64,000 nucleotides of DNA from the NCBI RefSeq assembly GCF_047722505.1, contig NZ_CP159814.1:1-64000 (forward strand), in the 5' to 3' direction. The position numbers were made by a program, and so were the translations under genes. Positions 24,856 to 35,400 of this stretch are shown one piece after another (the stretch's first letter is position 1; every line of letters begins with the position of its first letter). This stretch comes from Pelagibacter sp047722505 (GTDB taxonomy: Bacteria; Pseudomonadota; Alphaproteobacteria; Pelagibacterales; Pelagibacteraceae). Below the pieces are notes generated by a model, which did no database searches, was not told the origin of the DNA, and saw only the letters and a list, made by a program, of their open reading frames with translations.

Positions 24856-27800
24856 ATGAGTAAAAAATTACTTGTCCCAGATATTGGTGAATTTGAAAAA
24901 GTTGAGGTTATTGAACTTTTAGTAAAAGTTGGAGATAAAATAAACTTAGATGATCCTATTGTTACTATTGAGAGTGATAAATCTAGTGTTGAAATTCCAT
25001 CAACAGTCACTGGTAAGGTAGAAGCTGTAAATATTAAAGTGGGTGATAAAGTTTCTAAAGGGGATTTATTGTTAAGTGTTGAGTCTTCAAAAGAAAGCCC
25101 TTCAGAAAAGCCAATTCCTAAAGATACAGAAAGTATTATTAAACAAGCAGAATCAGTTTTAAAAAATGAAAAAAAAGAAGCGACCACTGAACAAAGCCCA
25201 GTCGCTGAAAAAAAACAAACAATAATTCAGGTTATAAATGACAATGATATTGATCCATTAGAAACTCAAGATTGGTTAGAGTCTTTATCTGCAGTTGTTG
25301 AAAAAGATGGAAATCAAAGAGCTCATTTTTTAATAAAAGAATTAATTAACAAAGCATATCGAGAAGGTGCAAATATTCCTTATACACAGCATACTCCTTA
25401 CATTAATACAATCCCACCAGAGGCAGAAGTTAAGTCTAATGGAGATCAGAATATTGAAAGAAGAATTAGATCTTTAATTAGATGGAATGCAGCAGCCATG
25501 GTTGTTAGAGCAAATAAAAAATTTCCTGAATTAGGTGGCCATATAGGTACATTTGCATCAGCAGCAACACTTTATGATGTAGGAATGAATCATTTTTGGA
25601 GAGCTAAGAATAATAAATTTGGTGGTGATTTAGTTTATTTTCAAGGTCATAGTGCACCAGGCGTCTATGCTAGAGCATTTCTAGAAGGTAGATTAAATGA
25701 AAAACAATTAGATAGTTTTAGACAAGAAGTAAAACCAGGTGGACTTTCTTCATATCCACATCCTTGGTTGATGCCAAAGTTTTGGCAGTTTCCAACTGTA
25801 TCAATGGGACTAGGGCCTATGCTTGCAATTTATCAGGCGAGATACATGAAATATTTAATTAACAGAGGATTAATTAAAGATGAAGGTAGAAAAGTTTGGG
25901 CATTTCTTGGTGATGGAGAAATGGATGAACCCGAATCTTTAGGTGCAATAGGATTAGCAGCTAGGGAAAAACTAGATAACTTAATATTTGTTGTAAACTG
26001 CAATCTTCAAAGATTAGATGGACCTGTCAGAGGTAATGGAAAAATCATTCAAGAGCTAGAAGGAAGTTTTAGAGGAGCTGGTTGGAATGTAATTAAGGTA
26101 ATTTGGGGTTCTTACTGGGATTCATTGATTGCTAATGATAAAACAGGTCACCTAGTTAAAACTATGAATGAAACTGTTGATGGTGAATACCAAGCAATGA
26201 AAGCTAGAGATGGAGCTTATGTTAGAGAAAAATTTTTTGGGAAATACCCAGAGACTCAAGAGCTAGTTTCTAGTTTATCAGATAAAGATATTTGGAGATT
26301 AAATAGAGGCGGTCATGATCCTCATAAAGTTTACGCAGCATACGACCGGGCATCAAAAAACCAAGGCAGCCCAACGGTTATAATCGCTAAAACAATTAAG
26401 GGTTATGGTATGGGAAAAACAGGTGAAAGTGTTAACACTACTCATCAAACTAAAAAATTAGATGTAGATGATTTGCTATATTATAGAGATCGTTTTGATG
26501 TCCCATTAACAGATGAGCAAGTAAAAAATGTTGAGTATTTCAAGCCTGATGAAAAATCATTAGAGATTAAGTATATTAAAGAAAAGAGAATGAGACTTGG
26601 TGGTTTCTTACCTGAAAGAACAACATATTCAAAACCTATTAAAGCACCAGCAAAAGATATTTTTGATTTTATGAAAGTATCAACGGGTGAAAAAGAAATG
26701 TCTACAACCATGGCATTAGTTAGAATGTTTACAAATTTATTAAGAGACAAAAATATTTCACCCAGATTAGTTCCAATTATTCCTGATGAAGCAAGAACTT
26801 TTGGTATGGAAGGATTTTTTCAAAAAATAGGAATATATGCACACGAAGGTCAAAAGTATGAACCAGAAGATTCTGCTCAGTTAAGTTCTTACAGAGAAGA
26901 GAAAACTGGACAGGTTCTAGAAGAAGGAATTAATGAAGCTGGAGCAATGTCGTCATGGATTGCTGCTGCGACTTCCTACACTAATCATGATATTGAAATG
27001 ATACCAATTTATATTTTTTATTCTATGTTTGGTTTTCAAAGAATAGGTGATCTTGCATGGGCAGGTGGAGATAGCCAAGCTAGAGGATTTTTGATTGGAG
27101 CAACAGCTGGAAGAACTACTTTAGCTGGTGAAGGACTACAACATCAGGATGGACACAGTCACCTGATAGCCTCAACAATACCAAATTGTGTAACATATGA
27201 CCCAACTTTTCATTACGAGCTAGCTGTTATTTTTAGAGAAGGCTTGAGAAGAATGCATGAAAAAAATGAGAATATTTTTTATTATATCACAACCATGAAT
27301 GAAAATTATTCACATCCAAGCATACCAAAAGACAAGAATTGTGAAGAAGGAATTCTTAAAGGAATGTATAAAATTAAAGAGCTCAATAAATATAAAAAAA
27401 CTAAAATTCAACTTTTAGGTTCAGGTACAATATTGAGAGAAATGATGGCTGCAGCAGAAATCCTTCAAAATGAATATCAGATAGATAGTGAAATCTGGAG
27501 TGTCACTAGTTTTAACGAGTTGAGAAAAGATGGTATGGAAGTTGAGAGATATAATCTTTTAAATCCTGATAAAGAACAAAAAGTTTCATTTGTAGAGCAG
27601 TGTTTAGGAAAAACTGAAGGACCAATCTTGGCAGCTTCAGATTATATGAGAATGAATTCTGATCAAATCAGACCTTATACTAATAAAAGTTTTTATTCTT
27701 TAGGTACAGATGGTTATGGAAGAAGTGACACTAGAAAAAACCTTAGAAATTTTTTTGAAGTTGATAAAGAGCATATTGTTGCTTATGGACTTAGCGTACT

Positions 27801-27894
27801 AGCAAAAGAGCAACTAATAGCCTCAAAATATGCTAAAGAAGCCATAAAGAAGTATAATATTGATGGCAGCAAACCAATGCCAACAAAACTATAA
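24856..27894 (+). CDS. aceE: pyruvate dehydrogenase E1 with N-terminal lipoyl domain
   Basis: This is the homodimeric-type E1 that decarboxylates pyruvate with thiamine diphosphate and passes the acetyl group to lipoyl-lysine. Residues 1-80 form a complete lipoyl domain with the target lysine in ESDKSSVEIP (Lys42). A linker rich in Glu, Lys and Ser follows, and the AceE proper starts near residue 128 (DPLETQDWLESLSAVVEKDG). The TPP motif GDGEMDEPESLGAIGLAARE begins near 352. Ordinary AceE is about 885-890 residues, so the 1012 here reflects the added domain. It is followed after one base by aceF. E3 is not in the window. Confidence 0.95.
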   Translation: MSKKLLVPDIGEFEKVEVIELLVKVGDKINLDDPIVTIESDKSSVEIPSTVTGKVEAVNIKVGDKVSKGDLLLSVESSKESPSEKPIPKDTESIIKQAESVLKNEKKEATTEQSPVAEKKQTIIQVINDNDIDPLETQDWLESLSAVVEKDGNQRAHFLIKELINKAYREGANIPYTQHTPYINTIPPEAEVKSNGDQNIERRIRSLIRWNAAAMVVRANKKFPELGGHIGTFASAATLYDVGMNHFWRAKNNKFGGDLVYFQGHSAPGVYARAFLEGRLNEKQLDSFRQEVKPGGLSSYPHPWLMPKFWQFPTVSMGLGPMLAIYQARYMKYLINRGLIKDEGRKVWAFLGDGEMDEPESLGAIGLAAREKLDNLIFVVNCNLQRLDGPVRGNGKIIQELEGSFRGAGWNVIKVIWGSYWDSLIANDKTGHLVKTMNETVDGEYQAMKARDGAYVREKFFGKYPETQELVSSLSDKDIWRLNRGGHDPHKVYAAYDRASKNQGSPTVIIAKTIKGYGMGKTGESVNTTHQTKKLDVDDLLYYRDRFDVPLTDEQVKNVEYFKPDEKSLEIKYIKEKRMRLGGFLPERTTYSKPIKAPAKDIFDFMKVSTGEKEMSTTMALVRMFTNLLRDKNISPRLVPIIPDEARTFGMEGFFQKIGIYAHEGQKYEPEDSAQLSSYREEKTGQVLEEGINEAGAMSSWIAAATSYTNHDIEMIPIYIFYSMFGFQRIGDLAWAGGDSQARGFLIGATAGRTTLAGEGLQHQDGHSHLIASTIPNCVTYDPTFHYELAVIFREGLRRMHEKNENIFYYITTMNENYSHPSIPKDKNCEEGILKGMYKIKELNKYKKTKIQLLGSGTILREMMAAAEILQNEYQIDSEIWSVTSFNELRKDGMEVERYNLLNPDKEQKVSFVEQCLGKTEGPILAASDYMRMNSDQIRPYTNKSFYSLGTDGYGRSDTRKNLRNFFEVDKEHIVAYGLSVLAKEQLIASKYAKEAIKKYNIDGSKPMPTKL

Positions 27895-27895
27895 G

Positions 27896-29179
27896 ATGTC
27901 AGATAAAGAGATTAAAGTACCAAATATTGGCGAATTTAAAGACGTTGAGGTAATTGAAGTATTAGTTTCAAATGGTCAGTCAGTATCTAAAAATGATCCA
28001 CTTATTACAATTGAGAGTGATAAATCTAGTGTTGAAATACCAGCTTCTTTTGACGGAAAGGTTAAGTCTGTTAAAATTAAAGTAGGAGATAGGGTTTCAG
28101 AGGGTGATTTAATATTAACCGTAGGGCAATCTGGAGAAGAAGAAAAGAGCATAGAGCAAAAAACTATTAAAGAAGCAGAGCCTGTTGCAAATCAAAATCA
28201 AAATCAAAATCAAAAAGAAAAAATTGAAAAAGTTATACAAACACAAAATTTAATAAAAAAGGATAATTCAGAAGCTTCATCTGCAAGTCCAAAAGTACGT
28301 AAATTTGCTCGAGAGCTCGGGGTTAATATTAACGAAATAGTTGGCAGTGAAAGACAAGGAAGAATTGTAGAAGATGATGTGAAAAATTTTATATCCTCTA
28401 AAATTAATAAAACCTCAGATAAGACTGAAGCTCAACCTAAAAAAATTATTAGTGAATTTTCCCATTCTGATTTTGGAGAAATTGAAGTTAAAGATATGCC
28501 TAGGGTTAAAAAATTAGCCTCTACGTATTTAGTTAATTCTTGGACTACAATACCTCATGTAACAAATCATGATGAAGCAGATATAACGGAAATGGAAGAT
28601 TTTAGAACTTCACTTACTGATATGTACACAGGTGAGAGAAAAAAAATTACTCCCTTAGCTTTTATTGTTAAAGCTTTAGTTGCATCTTTAAAAAAGTTTC
28701 CTAGTTTCAACTCATCAATAGATGATATTGAAAATGGAAAAATAACAATGAAAAATTATTTTCATGTTGGAATTGCAGTCGACACACCACATGGTTTGAT
28801 GGTGCCAAAAATTAGAAATGCTGACAATAAAAGCATCTCATATATTAGCAATGAATTGAAAACAGTAAGTGATCAATGTAGAAATTTAAAAATAGACAAG
28901 AAGGAATTCTTTGGAGGATCTATGACTATTACAAGTCTTGGGGGAATTGGAGGTTCATTTTTTACACCAATAATAAATTATCCTGAAGTTGCTATACTAG
29001 GAGTAGGTAAAGCACAAAAAAAACAGATTTTTATCAATGGAAAATTTGAAACAAGAACAATGTTGCCGCTTTCATTGTCATATGATCATAGAATAATTGA
29101 TGGAGCTGAAGCGGCTAGATTTAATAATGATCTAAAAGAAAATTTAGGCAAAAATTTTGCTTATAAATTAGCTGTATAG
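27896..29179 (+). CDS. aceF: pyruvate dehydrogenase E2, dihydrolipoamide acetyltransferase
   Basis: E2 forms the core of the complex and transfers acetyl groups to CoA. From the ATG at 27896 (one base after the aceE stop) the 427-residue protein has a single lipoyl domain (1-80, Lys43 in ESDKSSVEIP). A Gln/Asn-rich linker follows, with a peripheral subunit-binding domain near 127-165 (SPKVRKFARELGVNINEI). The catalytic domain has His398 and Asp402 in YDHRIIDGAEA. An upstream in-frame ATG at 27860 lies inside aceE and would add 12 unrelated residues, so I reject it. Gammaproteobacterial AceF partners often have two or three lipoyl domains; here E1 carries an extra one. Confidence 0.95.
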   Translation: MSDKEIKVPNIGEFKDVEVIEVLVSNGQSVSKNDPLITIESDKSSVEIPASFDGKVKSVKIKVGDRVSEGDLILTVGQSGEEEKSIEQKTIKEAEPVANQNQNQNQKEKIEKVIQTQNLIKKDNSEASSASPKVRKFARELGVNINEIVGSERQGRIVEDDVKNFISSKINKTSDKTEAQPKKIISEFSHSDFGEIEVKDMPRVKKLASTYLVNSWTTIPHVTNHDEADITEMEDFRTSLTDMYTGERKKITPLAFIVKALVASLKKFPSFNSSIDDIENGKITMKNYFHVGIAVDTPHGLMVPKIRNADNKSISYISNELKTVSDQCRNLKIDKKEFFGGSMTITSLGGIGGSFFTPIINYPEVAILGVGKAQKKQIFINGKFETRTMLPLSLSYDHRIIDGAEAARFNNDLKENLGKNFAYKLAV

Positions 29180-29185
29180 ATTTTA

Positions 29186-30073
29186 ATGTCAAAAACCTCA
29201 TCATTATTTTGTGCATTACTTTGTACATTTATATGGGGAACAACCTTTATTGCTCAAGATACGGGTATGGACGACATTGGTCCTTTCACTTTTAATGCGG
29301 TAAGGTTTTTTGTGGGCTTTTTAGTGGTAGCCCCTTTAGCTTTTATTTTTGAAAGAAAAAATATCTCAAAATCAATCCAAAGAAATCAAAAAGAATTTAC
29401 CAACTTAGCTCTTTTAATAGGCCTATCTTTATTCTTGGGATCAGCACTTCAACAAGTAGCTTTACTCTATACAGATGTTGCTAATGCAGCATTCTTTACT
29501 ATTTTTTACGTTCCAATGGTCCCGTTTATAATTTTTTTTATGTATAAAAAGCCAATTCACTGGAGTATTTGGCCTTCAGTTCTTCTTTGTGTGATGGGAG
29601 GTTATTTACTAACTAATTTTTACAGTGCAACGGTTAGAACTGGTGATGCACTTATAATAATGGGTGCATTTTTCTGGAGTACACACATTATCTTTACTGG
29701 TAAAATTATAGAAAACTACAATCTTCCATTAACAATTGGCGCAATTCAAACTTTAATTGTCGCCTCTTTATCATTAATTATAGGGTTAATTTTTGAAGAC
29801 TTTATTTGGTCTAATATTCTTAAAGAAAAATTTCAAATCTTATATGCTGGAGTTTTATCTGGAGGCCTTGCATTTGTTTTGCAAATATATGCACAAAAAA
29901 ATATATCCCCTGCTCCATCAGCAATAATTTTTTCTTTAGAGGGTGTTTTTGCAACAATTGCTGCTTGGATTTTATTAGATCAAATTTTAGATATAAATAA
30001 TCTATTTGGATGTTTATTTATTTTATTTGGTGTTTTATTTTCACAATTAGCACCAATATTAAAAAAAAATTAA
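29186..30073 (+). CDS. EamA/DMT-family transporter
   Basis: The 295-residue protein has about ten membrane helices in two EamA repeats. The first begins FCALLCTFIWGTTFIAQDTGMDDIGPFTFNAVRF and the second covers the GDALIIMGAFFWSTHIIFTGKI part. Such drug/metabolite superfamily exporters move amino acids, nucleobases or other small solutes; the substrate is unknown. It starts 6 bases after aceF and may be co-transcribed with it. It converges with uppP, sharing 4 bases. Confidence 0.87.
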   Translation: MSKTSSLFCALLCTFIWGTTFIAQDTGMDDIGPFTFNAVRFFVGFLVVAPLAFIFERKNISKSIQRNQKEFTNLALLIGLSLFLGSALQQVALLYTDVANAAFFTIFYVPMVPFIIFFMYKKPIHWSIWPSVLLCVMGGYLLTNFYSATVRTGDALIIMGAFFWSTHIIFTGKIIENYNLPLTIGAIQTLIVASLSLIIGLIFEDFIWSNILKEKFQILYAGVLSGGLAFVLQIYAQKNISPAPSAIIFSLEGVFATIAAWILLDQILDINNLFGCLFILFGVLFSQLAPILKKN

Positions 30074-30840
30074 TTATATATTATTATAAATAAAATTATT
30101 GAAATAATAATTCTATAAATTACAAAAACATTTAAAGAAAATTTGTTTATGTAGTCTAGAAAAAACTTAACTGTAAAATAAGAAAATAAAAAAGAAAGAG
30201 TAATTGATATTAGTATAAGGTAGTTAAATTCAAAGTTTTGGCCAATAGCATTTTTTAATTGTAGTACACTTGCTCCAGCTATTGCAGGTATAGCTAGTAA
30301 AAAAGAAATTTTACTTGAATCAAATCTATTAAATCTAAAAAGCCTTGCAGCTGTTATTGTAATTCCTGCCCTACTCACACCTGGTATTAAAGCAAGTATT
30401 TGAAACAAACCGATATATAGTATTGTTTTAAAATTTAGGTTGGAGGATATTTTTTTATCAAATTTACTTTTGTCTGCAAGATATAAAATAATTCCAAAAA
30501 TTAATGTCATCCAAGCAATTACCTTTAAATTATTTTCTAATAGACTAACTAAACCCGTGGAGCTGATTATGTACCCAGCTATTACAATTGGTATAGAGCC
30601 AATAATTAATAAAGATAATAATTTCTGATTATTTCTAAGGTCTAGTAGCTCTCTTCTAAAATAAAAGATTATTGCTAGTAAAGAGCCAAGATGGAGACTA
30701 ACGTCAATCATTAATGAGTTAGAATTAAACTTAAAAATTATCTCAACAATGTTTAAATGAGCTGATGAGCTGATCGGCAAAAATTCTGATATGCCCTGAA
30801 CTATTGATAGGATTATAATTTCAATAATATTTGAAAACAT
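30070..30840 (-). CDS. uppP: undecaprenyl-diphosphatase
   Basis: UppP (BacA) dephosphorylates undecaprenyl diphosphate so the lipid carrier can be reused in peptidoglycan and polysaccharide synthesis. The 256-residue membrane protein shows the catalytic motifs: SEFLPISSSAHL near residues 17-28 and ALIPGVSRAGITITAARLF near 149-168. About eight helices are expected. It is divergent from gltD across a 184-base regulatory gap. Confidence 0.94.
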   Translation of the reverse strand: MFSNIIEIIILSIVQGISEFLPISSSAHLNIVEIIFKFNSNSLMIDVSLHLGSLLAIIFYFRRELLDLRNNQKLLSLLIIGSIPIVIAGYIISSTGLVSLLENNLKVIAWMTLIFGIILYLADKSKFDKKISSNLNFKTILYIGLFQILALIPGVSRAGITITAARLFRFNRFDSSKISFLLAIPAIAGASVLQLKNAIGQNFEFNYLILISITLSFLFSYFTVKFFLDYINKFSLNVFVIYRIIISIILFIIIYN

Positions 30841-30890
30841 TTAAAGCTTCGTAACTTAAATATTATATAATTTAAACAATTCCATTTGAG

Positions 30891-30968
30891 CATATCAGAT
30901 ATGCAAAAATCAAAACAAGAAAAATTAACAGCGTTTATTGTAAATTTAAGGTCATATATATTGACCTT
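30891..30968 (+). promoter_or_regulatory. gltD upstream region: palindrome and hairpin
   Basis: The 184-base gap before gltD contains the 13-base palindrome CATATCAGATATG (30891-30903). Further on is a hairpin with 7-base arms AAGGTCA (30948-30954) and TGACCTT (30962-30968) followed by a T-rich stretch. A short open frame of 27 codons (30901-30984) covers the hairpin. This layout could be an operator plus attenuator controlling glutamate synthase, but no stem is strong and the short frame has no run of Glu or Gln codons. Confidence 0.25.
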
Positions 30969-31024
30969 GTTTGTCTTTAATTAAACAAAACCTTATTATA
31001 TGCTCAGTTTATTAAAGGGTATAT

Positions 31025-32464
31025 ATGTCAGAAAAAATGCTTAAATTTGTTAAAATAGGTCAACAAACTCCACCTAAAAGAGAAGTTGGCAACAGAAAAG
31101 AGGATTTTAACGAAATTTATAAAGAGTTTATTAACGAAAAGGCAGGCGAACAATCTAGCAGATGCTCACAATGTGGAGTTCCTTTTTGTCAGGTACATTG
31201 TCCATTAAGTAACAATATTCCAGATTGGTTAAAATTAACTGCAGAAGGAAGATTAAAAGAGGCATATGAATTATCCCAAAGCACTAACAACATGCCAGAG
31301 GTGTGCGGAAGAATATGTCCACAAGATAGATTATGTGAAGGAAATTGTGTAATTGAACAATCGGGACATGGAACAGTAACTATAGGTTCGGTTGAGAAAT
31401 ATATTACTGATAATGCATGGGAACAAGGCTGGGTAAATCCTATAAAAGTTAAAAATGAAAAGAGTCAAAGTATTGGAATTATAGGAGCAGGTCCAGCAGG
31501 ACTGGCTGCTGCAGAACAGTTACGTAAGTTAGGGTATCAAATTACTGTATACGATCGATATGATAGAGCTGGTGGTTTAATGATTTATGGGATCCCAAAT
31601 TTTAAGTTGGAAAAATTTGTTGTAGAAAGAAGAACTAAATTACTAGAAGAGGGTGGAATTAAATTTGTCCAAAATTTTGAAGTTGGAAAAGATGCTACAT
31701 TAGAACAGTTAAGAAAAAAACATGATGCTCTTTTAATTGCAACTGGAGTTTACAAAGCTCGAGAAATAGATTTACCAGGAAAAGATTTAGGAAATATTTT
31801 TCCAGCTATGGAATTTTTAACAGCTTCAAATAAAAAAGGATTAGGGGATAAAGTAGAGTTATTTGATAATGGAACTTTAAATGCTGAAGGAAAAAATATT
31901 GTTGTAATTGGGGGAGGTGATACGGCAATGGACTGTGTTAGAACCTCAATCAGACAAAAAGCAAAATCAGTTAAGTGTCTGTACAGAAGAGACAAAGAAA
32001 ATATGCCTGGATCTGCTAGAGAGGTAGCTAATGCAGAGGAAGAAGGGGTAGAATTTGTATGGTTATCTAGTCCTAAAGAATTTATAGGAACAAATAAAGT
32101 TGAAGGTTTGATGGTGGATAAAATTAAACTTGGTGAACCTGATGACAGTGGCAGACGTAAACCAGAAATTCAGAATGATTCTCACTTTAATATCAAAGCA
32201 GACATAGTAATTAAGGCTCTTGGCTTTGATCCAGAAAATTTACCAAAATTATTTGGTTCTGAGGATCTGCAAGTAACTAAATGGGGAACATTAAAAACTA
32301 ATTTTGATACAATGGAGACAAATTTACCAGGTGTCTTTGCAGCAGGGGACATTATCAGAGGCGCATCTTTAGTTGTCTGGGCTATAAAAGATGGAAGAGA
32401 CGTAGCAATATCGATAAAAAATTTTTTAGAAAGTAAAGAACTTAGTAAAGCGAAGGTTGCTTAA
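31025..32464 (+). CDS. gltD: glutamate synthase small (beta) subunit
   Basis: GltD oxidises NADPH and passes electrons through FAD and iron-sulfur clusters to GltB for glutamate synthesis from glutamine and 2-oxoglutarate. The 479-residue protein has the N-terminal cysteine-rich domain (CSQCGVPFCQVHCPL near 46-60 and VCGRICPQDRLCEGNC near 93-108). The FAD-binding site is GIIGAGPAGLAAAEQL and the NADPH-binding site is VIGGGDTAMDC. A ribosome binding site (AAAGGG) is present. Its last base is the first base of the gltB start region, so they are coupled. GltD precedes GltB here. Confidence 0.96.
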   Translation: MSEKMLKFVKIGQQTPPKREVGNRKEDFNEIYKEFINEKAGEQSSRCSQCGVPFCQVHCPLSNNIPDWLKLTAEGRLKEAYELSQSTNNMPEVCGRICPQDRLCEGNCVIEQSGHGTVTIGSVEKYITDNAWEQGWVNPIKVKNEKSQSIGIIGAGPAGLAAAEQLRKLGYQITVYDRYDRAGGLMIYGIPNFKLEKFVVERRTKLLEEGGIKFVQNFEVGKDATLEQLRKKHDALLIATGVYKAREIDLPGKDLGNIFPAMEFLTASNKKGLGDKVELFDNGTLNAEGKNIVVIGGGDTAMDCVRTSIRQKAKSVKCLYRRDKENMPGSAREVANAEEEGVEFVWLSSPKEFIGTNKVEGLMVDKIKLGEPDDSGRRKPEIQNDSHFNIKADIVIKALGFDPENLPKLFGSEDLQVTKWGTLKTNFDTMETNLPGVFAAGDIIRGASLVVWAIKDGRDVAISIKNFLESKELSKAKVA

Positions 32465-35400
32465 TGAAGAATTATAAAAAGAATCTTAAAATTCTTGAAG
32501 ATGGTCATGTTTATTCAAAAGAAATGGAGCATGACGCCTGTGGAGTAGGGTTAATTGCTTCAACAGAGGGTAAAAAATCAAGGAAAGTAGTTGAATATGG
32601 AATTAATGCCTTAAAAGCAGTTTGGCATAGAGGAGCCGTTGATGCTGATGGAAAAACAGGTGATGGAGCTGGAATCCACTTAGAAATTCCTTCAGATTTT
32701 TTCGCTGAAAAAATAGAGCTTACAGGTCATGACCATGATGGTTCAGAAATTTGTGTGGGTATGATTTTTTTGCCAAGGAATAATTATCAAGCACAAGAAA
32801 GTGCAAGGACTTTAGTTGAAAGTGAATTAACAAAAAGTAATTTTAGTATTTATGGATGGAGACAGGTACCAGTAAATCCACAAGTTTTAGGTGAAAAAGC
32901 AAATCTTACAAGACCAGAAATCACCCAAGTACTATTTAAACATAATAATAAGGATTTAACAGAAAAAGAGTTAGAAAGAAAAATTTATGAATCTAGAAGA
33001 AAAATTGAAAAAGAAGCTATTAAAGATGCGTTAGAAGGTTTTTACATTTGTTCACTAAGTTCCAAGTCAGTTATTTATAAAGGAATGTTTTTAGCAGAGT
33101 CTATTGCAGATTTTTATTTAGATTTAAAAGATGAGAGGTTTATATCTCGGTTTGCAATATTTCATCAAAGGTTTTCAACAAACACAGCACCAAGCTGGGA
33201 TCTGGCACAACCTTTTAGAGCATTAGCTCATAATGGAGAAATAAACACATATAAAGGAAACACAAACTGGATGAAAGTCCATGAGCAAGAAATGGATAGC
33301 CCTTTATTTGATAATATGGAAAATTTAAAACCAGTCATACAACCAGGATCCTCTGACTCTGCTGCACTGGATAGTGTTTTTGAACTTTTAAATATTTCTG
33401 GCCAATCAGCACCTCTTGCAAAGCTAATGTTGATTCCAGATGCATGGTCTAAAAAAAGTCAAACATTATCAAAAGATCATCAACAACTATTTAATTTTTT
33501 AAACAGTACAATGGAGCCATGGGATGGACCAGCTGCTATTGCAGCTACTGATAATGAATGGGCTATAGTAGCTGCTGATAGAAATGGGTTACGCCCAATG
33601 AGATATACTATTTCAAAAGATAAAATATTGTGTGCAGGATCAGAAACGGGAATGGTTGAAATTGACGAGAAACAAATTCTTAAAAAAGGCAGATTGGGAC
33701 CTGGGGAAATTCTTGGAGTTAGAATAGCTAAAGGTAAAGTATTTTCTAATATTGAAATAAAAGATTATTTAGCAAAAGAGTTTAAACATTTTAACAATCA
33801 GATAATTGATTTAGAAAAAAAATTTCCAATAAAAAATGAAAAATCTACTTTTTCAGGTGATGAGTTAAAAAAAAGACAACATACATTTGGTTACAGTTTA
33901 GAGGATTTAGAGCTTATTCTTCACCCTATGGCAGAAGACGCAAAAGAGGCCATTGGTTCTATGGGTGATGACACTCCACTTGCAGTATTGTCGGACCGTT
34001 ATAGACCGCTTTACCATTTTTTTAGACAAAATTTTAGTCAAGTTACAAATCCACCAATTGATTCTTTAAGAGAAAATAAAGTTATGAGTTTAAAAACTCG
34101 TTTTGGTAATCTTGGAAATATTTTAGATTTTACTAACTTAACAGAAGAAAACATATATGTTTTAGACAGCCCAATATTATCAAATTCTCAATTAGAAAAA
34201 TTTACTAATTTTTTTGGTGAAAAATCAATAATAATTGATTGTACTTTTGATAAAAGTGAAAATCTTGAAACCTCTATTGAGAGAATTAGAAAAAAATCTG
34301 AAATTGCAGTTAGACAAGGCCTTACTCAATTAATCTTAAGTGATAAAAATATTTCTGAAAAAAGATTACCCATACCAATGCTATTAAGTGTTGGTGCAAT
34401 AAATACCTATCTTATAAAAAAAAAATTAAGAGGTTATGCATCAATCAATGCTCAAACTGGGGAAGCATTAGACACACATTCATTTGCAACACTTATAGGT
34501 GTTGGGGCTACTACTGTTAATCCGTATTTAGCAATGGATAGTTTATATCAAAGATTTGAAAAAAAATTATTTGGAAAGTTTGGGTACGATGAATGCATAG
34601 AGAGATATATACAATCAGTAAATTATGGGCTTCTGAAAATAATGTCAAAAATGGGAATTTCGGTCATAAGTTCTTATAGAGGTGGATGTAATTTTGAAAC
34701 AGTTGGTTTGAGCAGAACAGTAGCATCAGAGTATTTTCCAGGAATTTTATCAAAAATTTCAGGCATAGGTTTAAATGGAATAGAAAAAAAACTAAGAACT
34801 ATTCACAAAGAAGCATTTGAAGGAACTGATACAGTTTTACCAATCGGTGGAATTTATAGGTATAGAAAGAATGGTGAAACACATCAATATCAAGGTAAGC
34901 TTATTCATCTTTTACAAAGTGCAGTTTCATCAAATTCTTTTGAAGCATATAAAAAATATGCTGAAGGTATTTATAATCTTCCGCCTATACACCTTAGAGA
35001 TTTGATTGGATTTAGAGATAGAAATTTAAACCCATCATTAGATATTTCTGAAGTAGAGCCAATTGAAAATATTTTAACAAGATTTGGAAGTGGAAGCATG
35101 TCTCATGGTGCATTATCGAAAGAAGCACATGAAACTTTAGCCATAGGAATGAATAGAATTAAAGGCGCCTCGTGTAGTGGTGAAGGAGGTGAAGATGAAA
35201 AAAGATTTATTAAGATGAAAAACGGTGACAGCGCCAATTCTAGAGTTAAACAAATAGCCTCAGCAAGATTTGGAGTAACACTTAAATATCTAAATAACTG
35301 TAACGAAATAGAGATTAAAATTGCACAAGGGGCAAAACCTGGTGAGGGAGGCCAGTTACCAGGGTTTAAAGTCACAGAAGAAATTGCTAAATTAAGACAT

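Noticed and set aside
27860..27895. Upstream ATG extending aceF by 12 residues
   Set aside because: The extra residues come from inside aceE, do not resemble a lipoyl domain start, and the ATG at 27896 gives the expected N-terminus.
30901..30984. 27-codon frame before gltD as a leader peptide gene
   Set aside because: It has no good ribosome binding site and no run of Glu or Gln codons; kept only as part of the upstream regulatory region.
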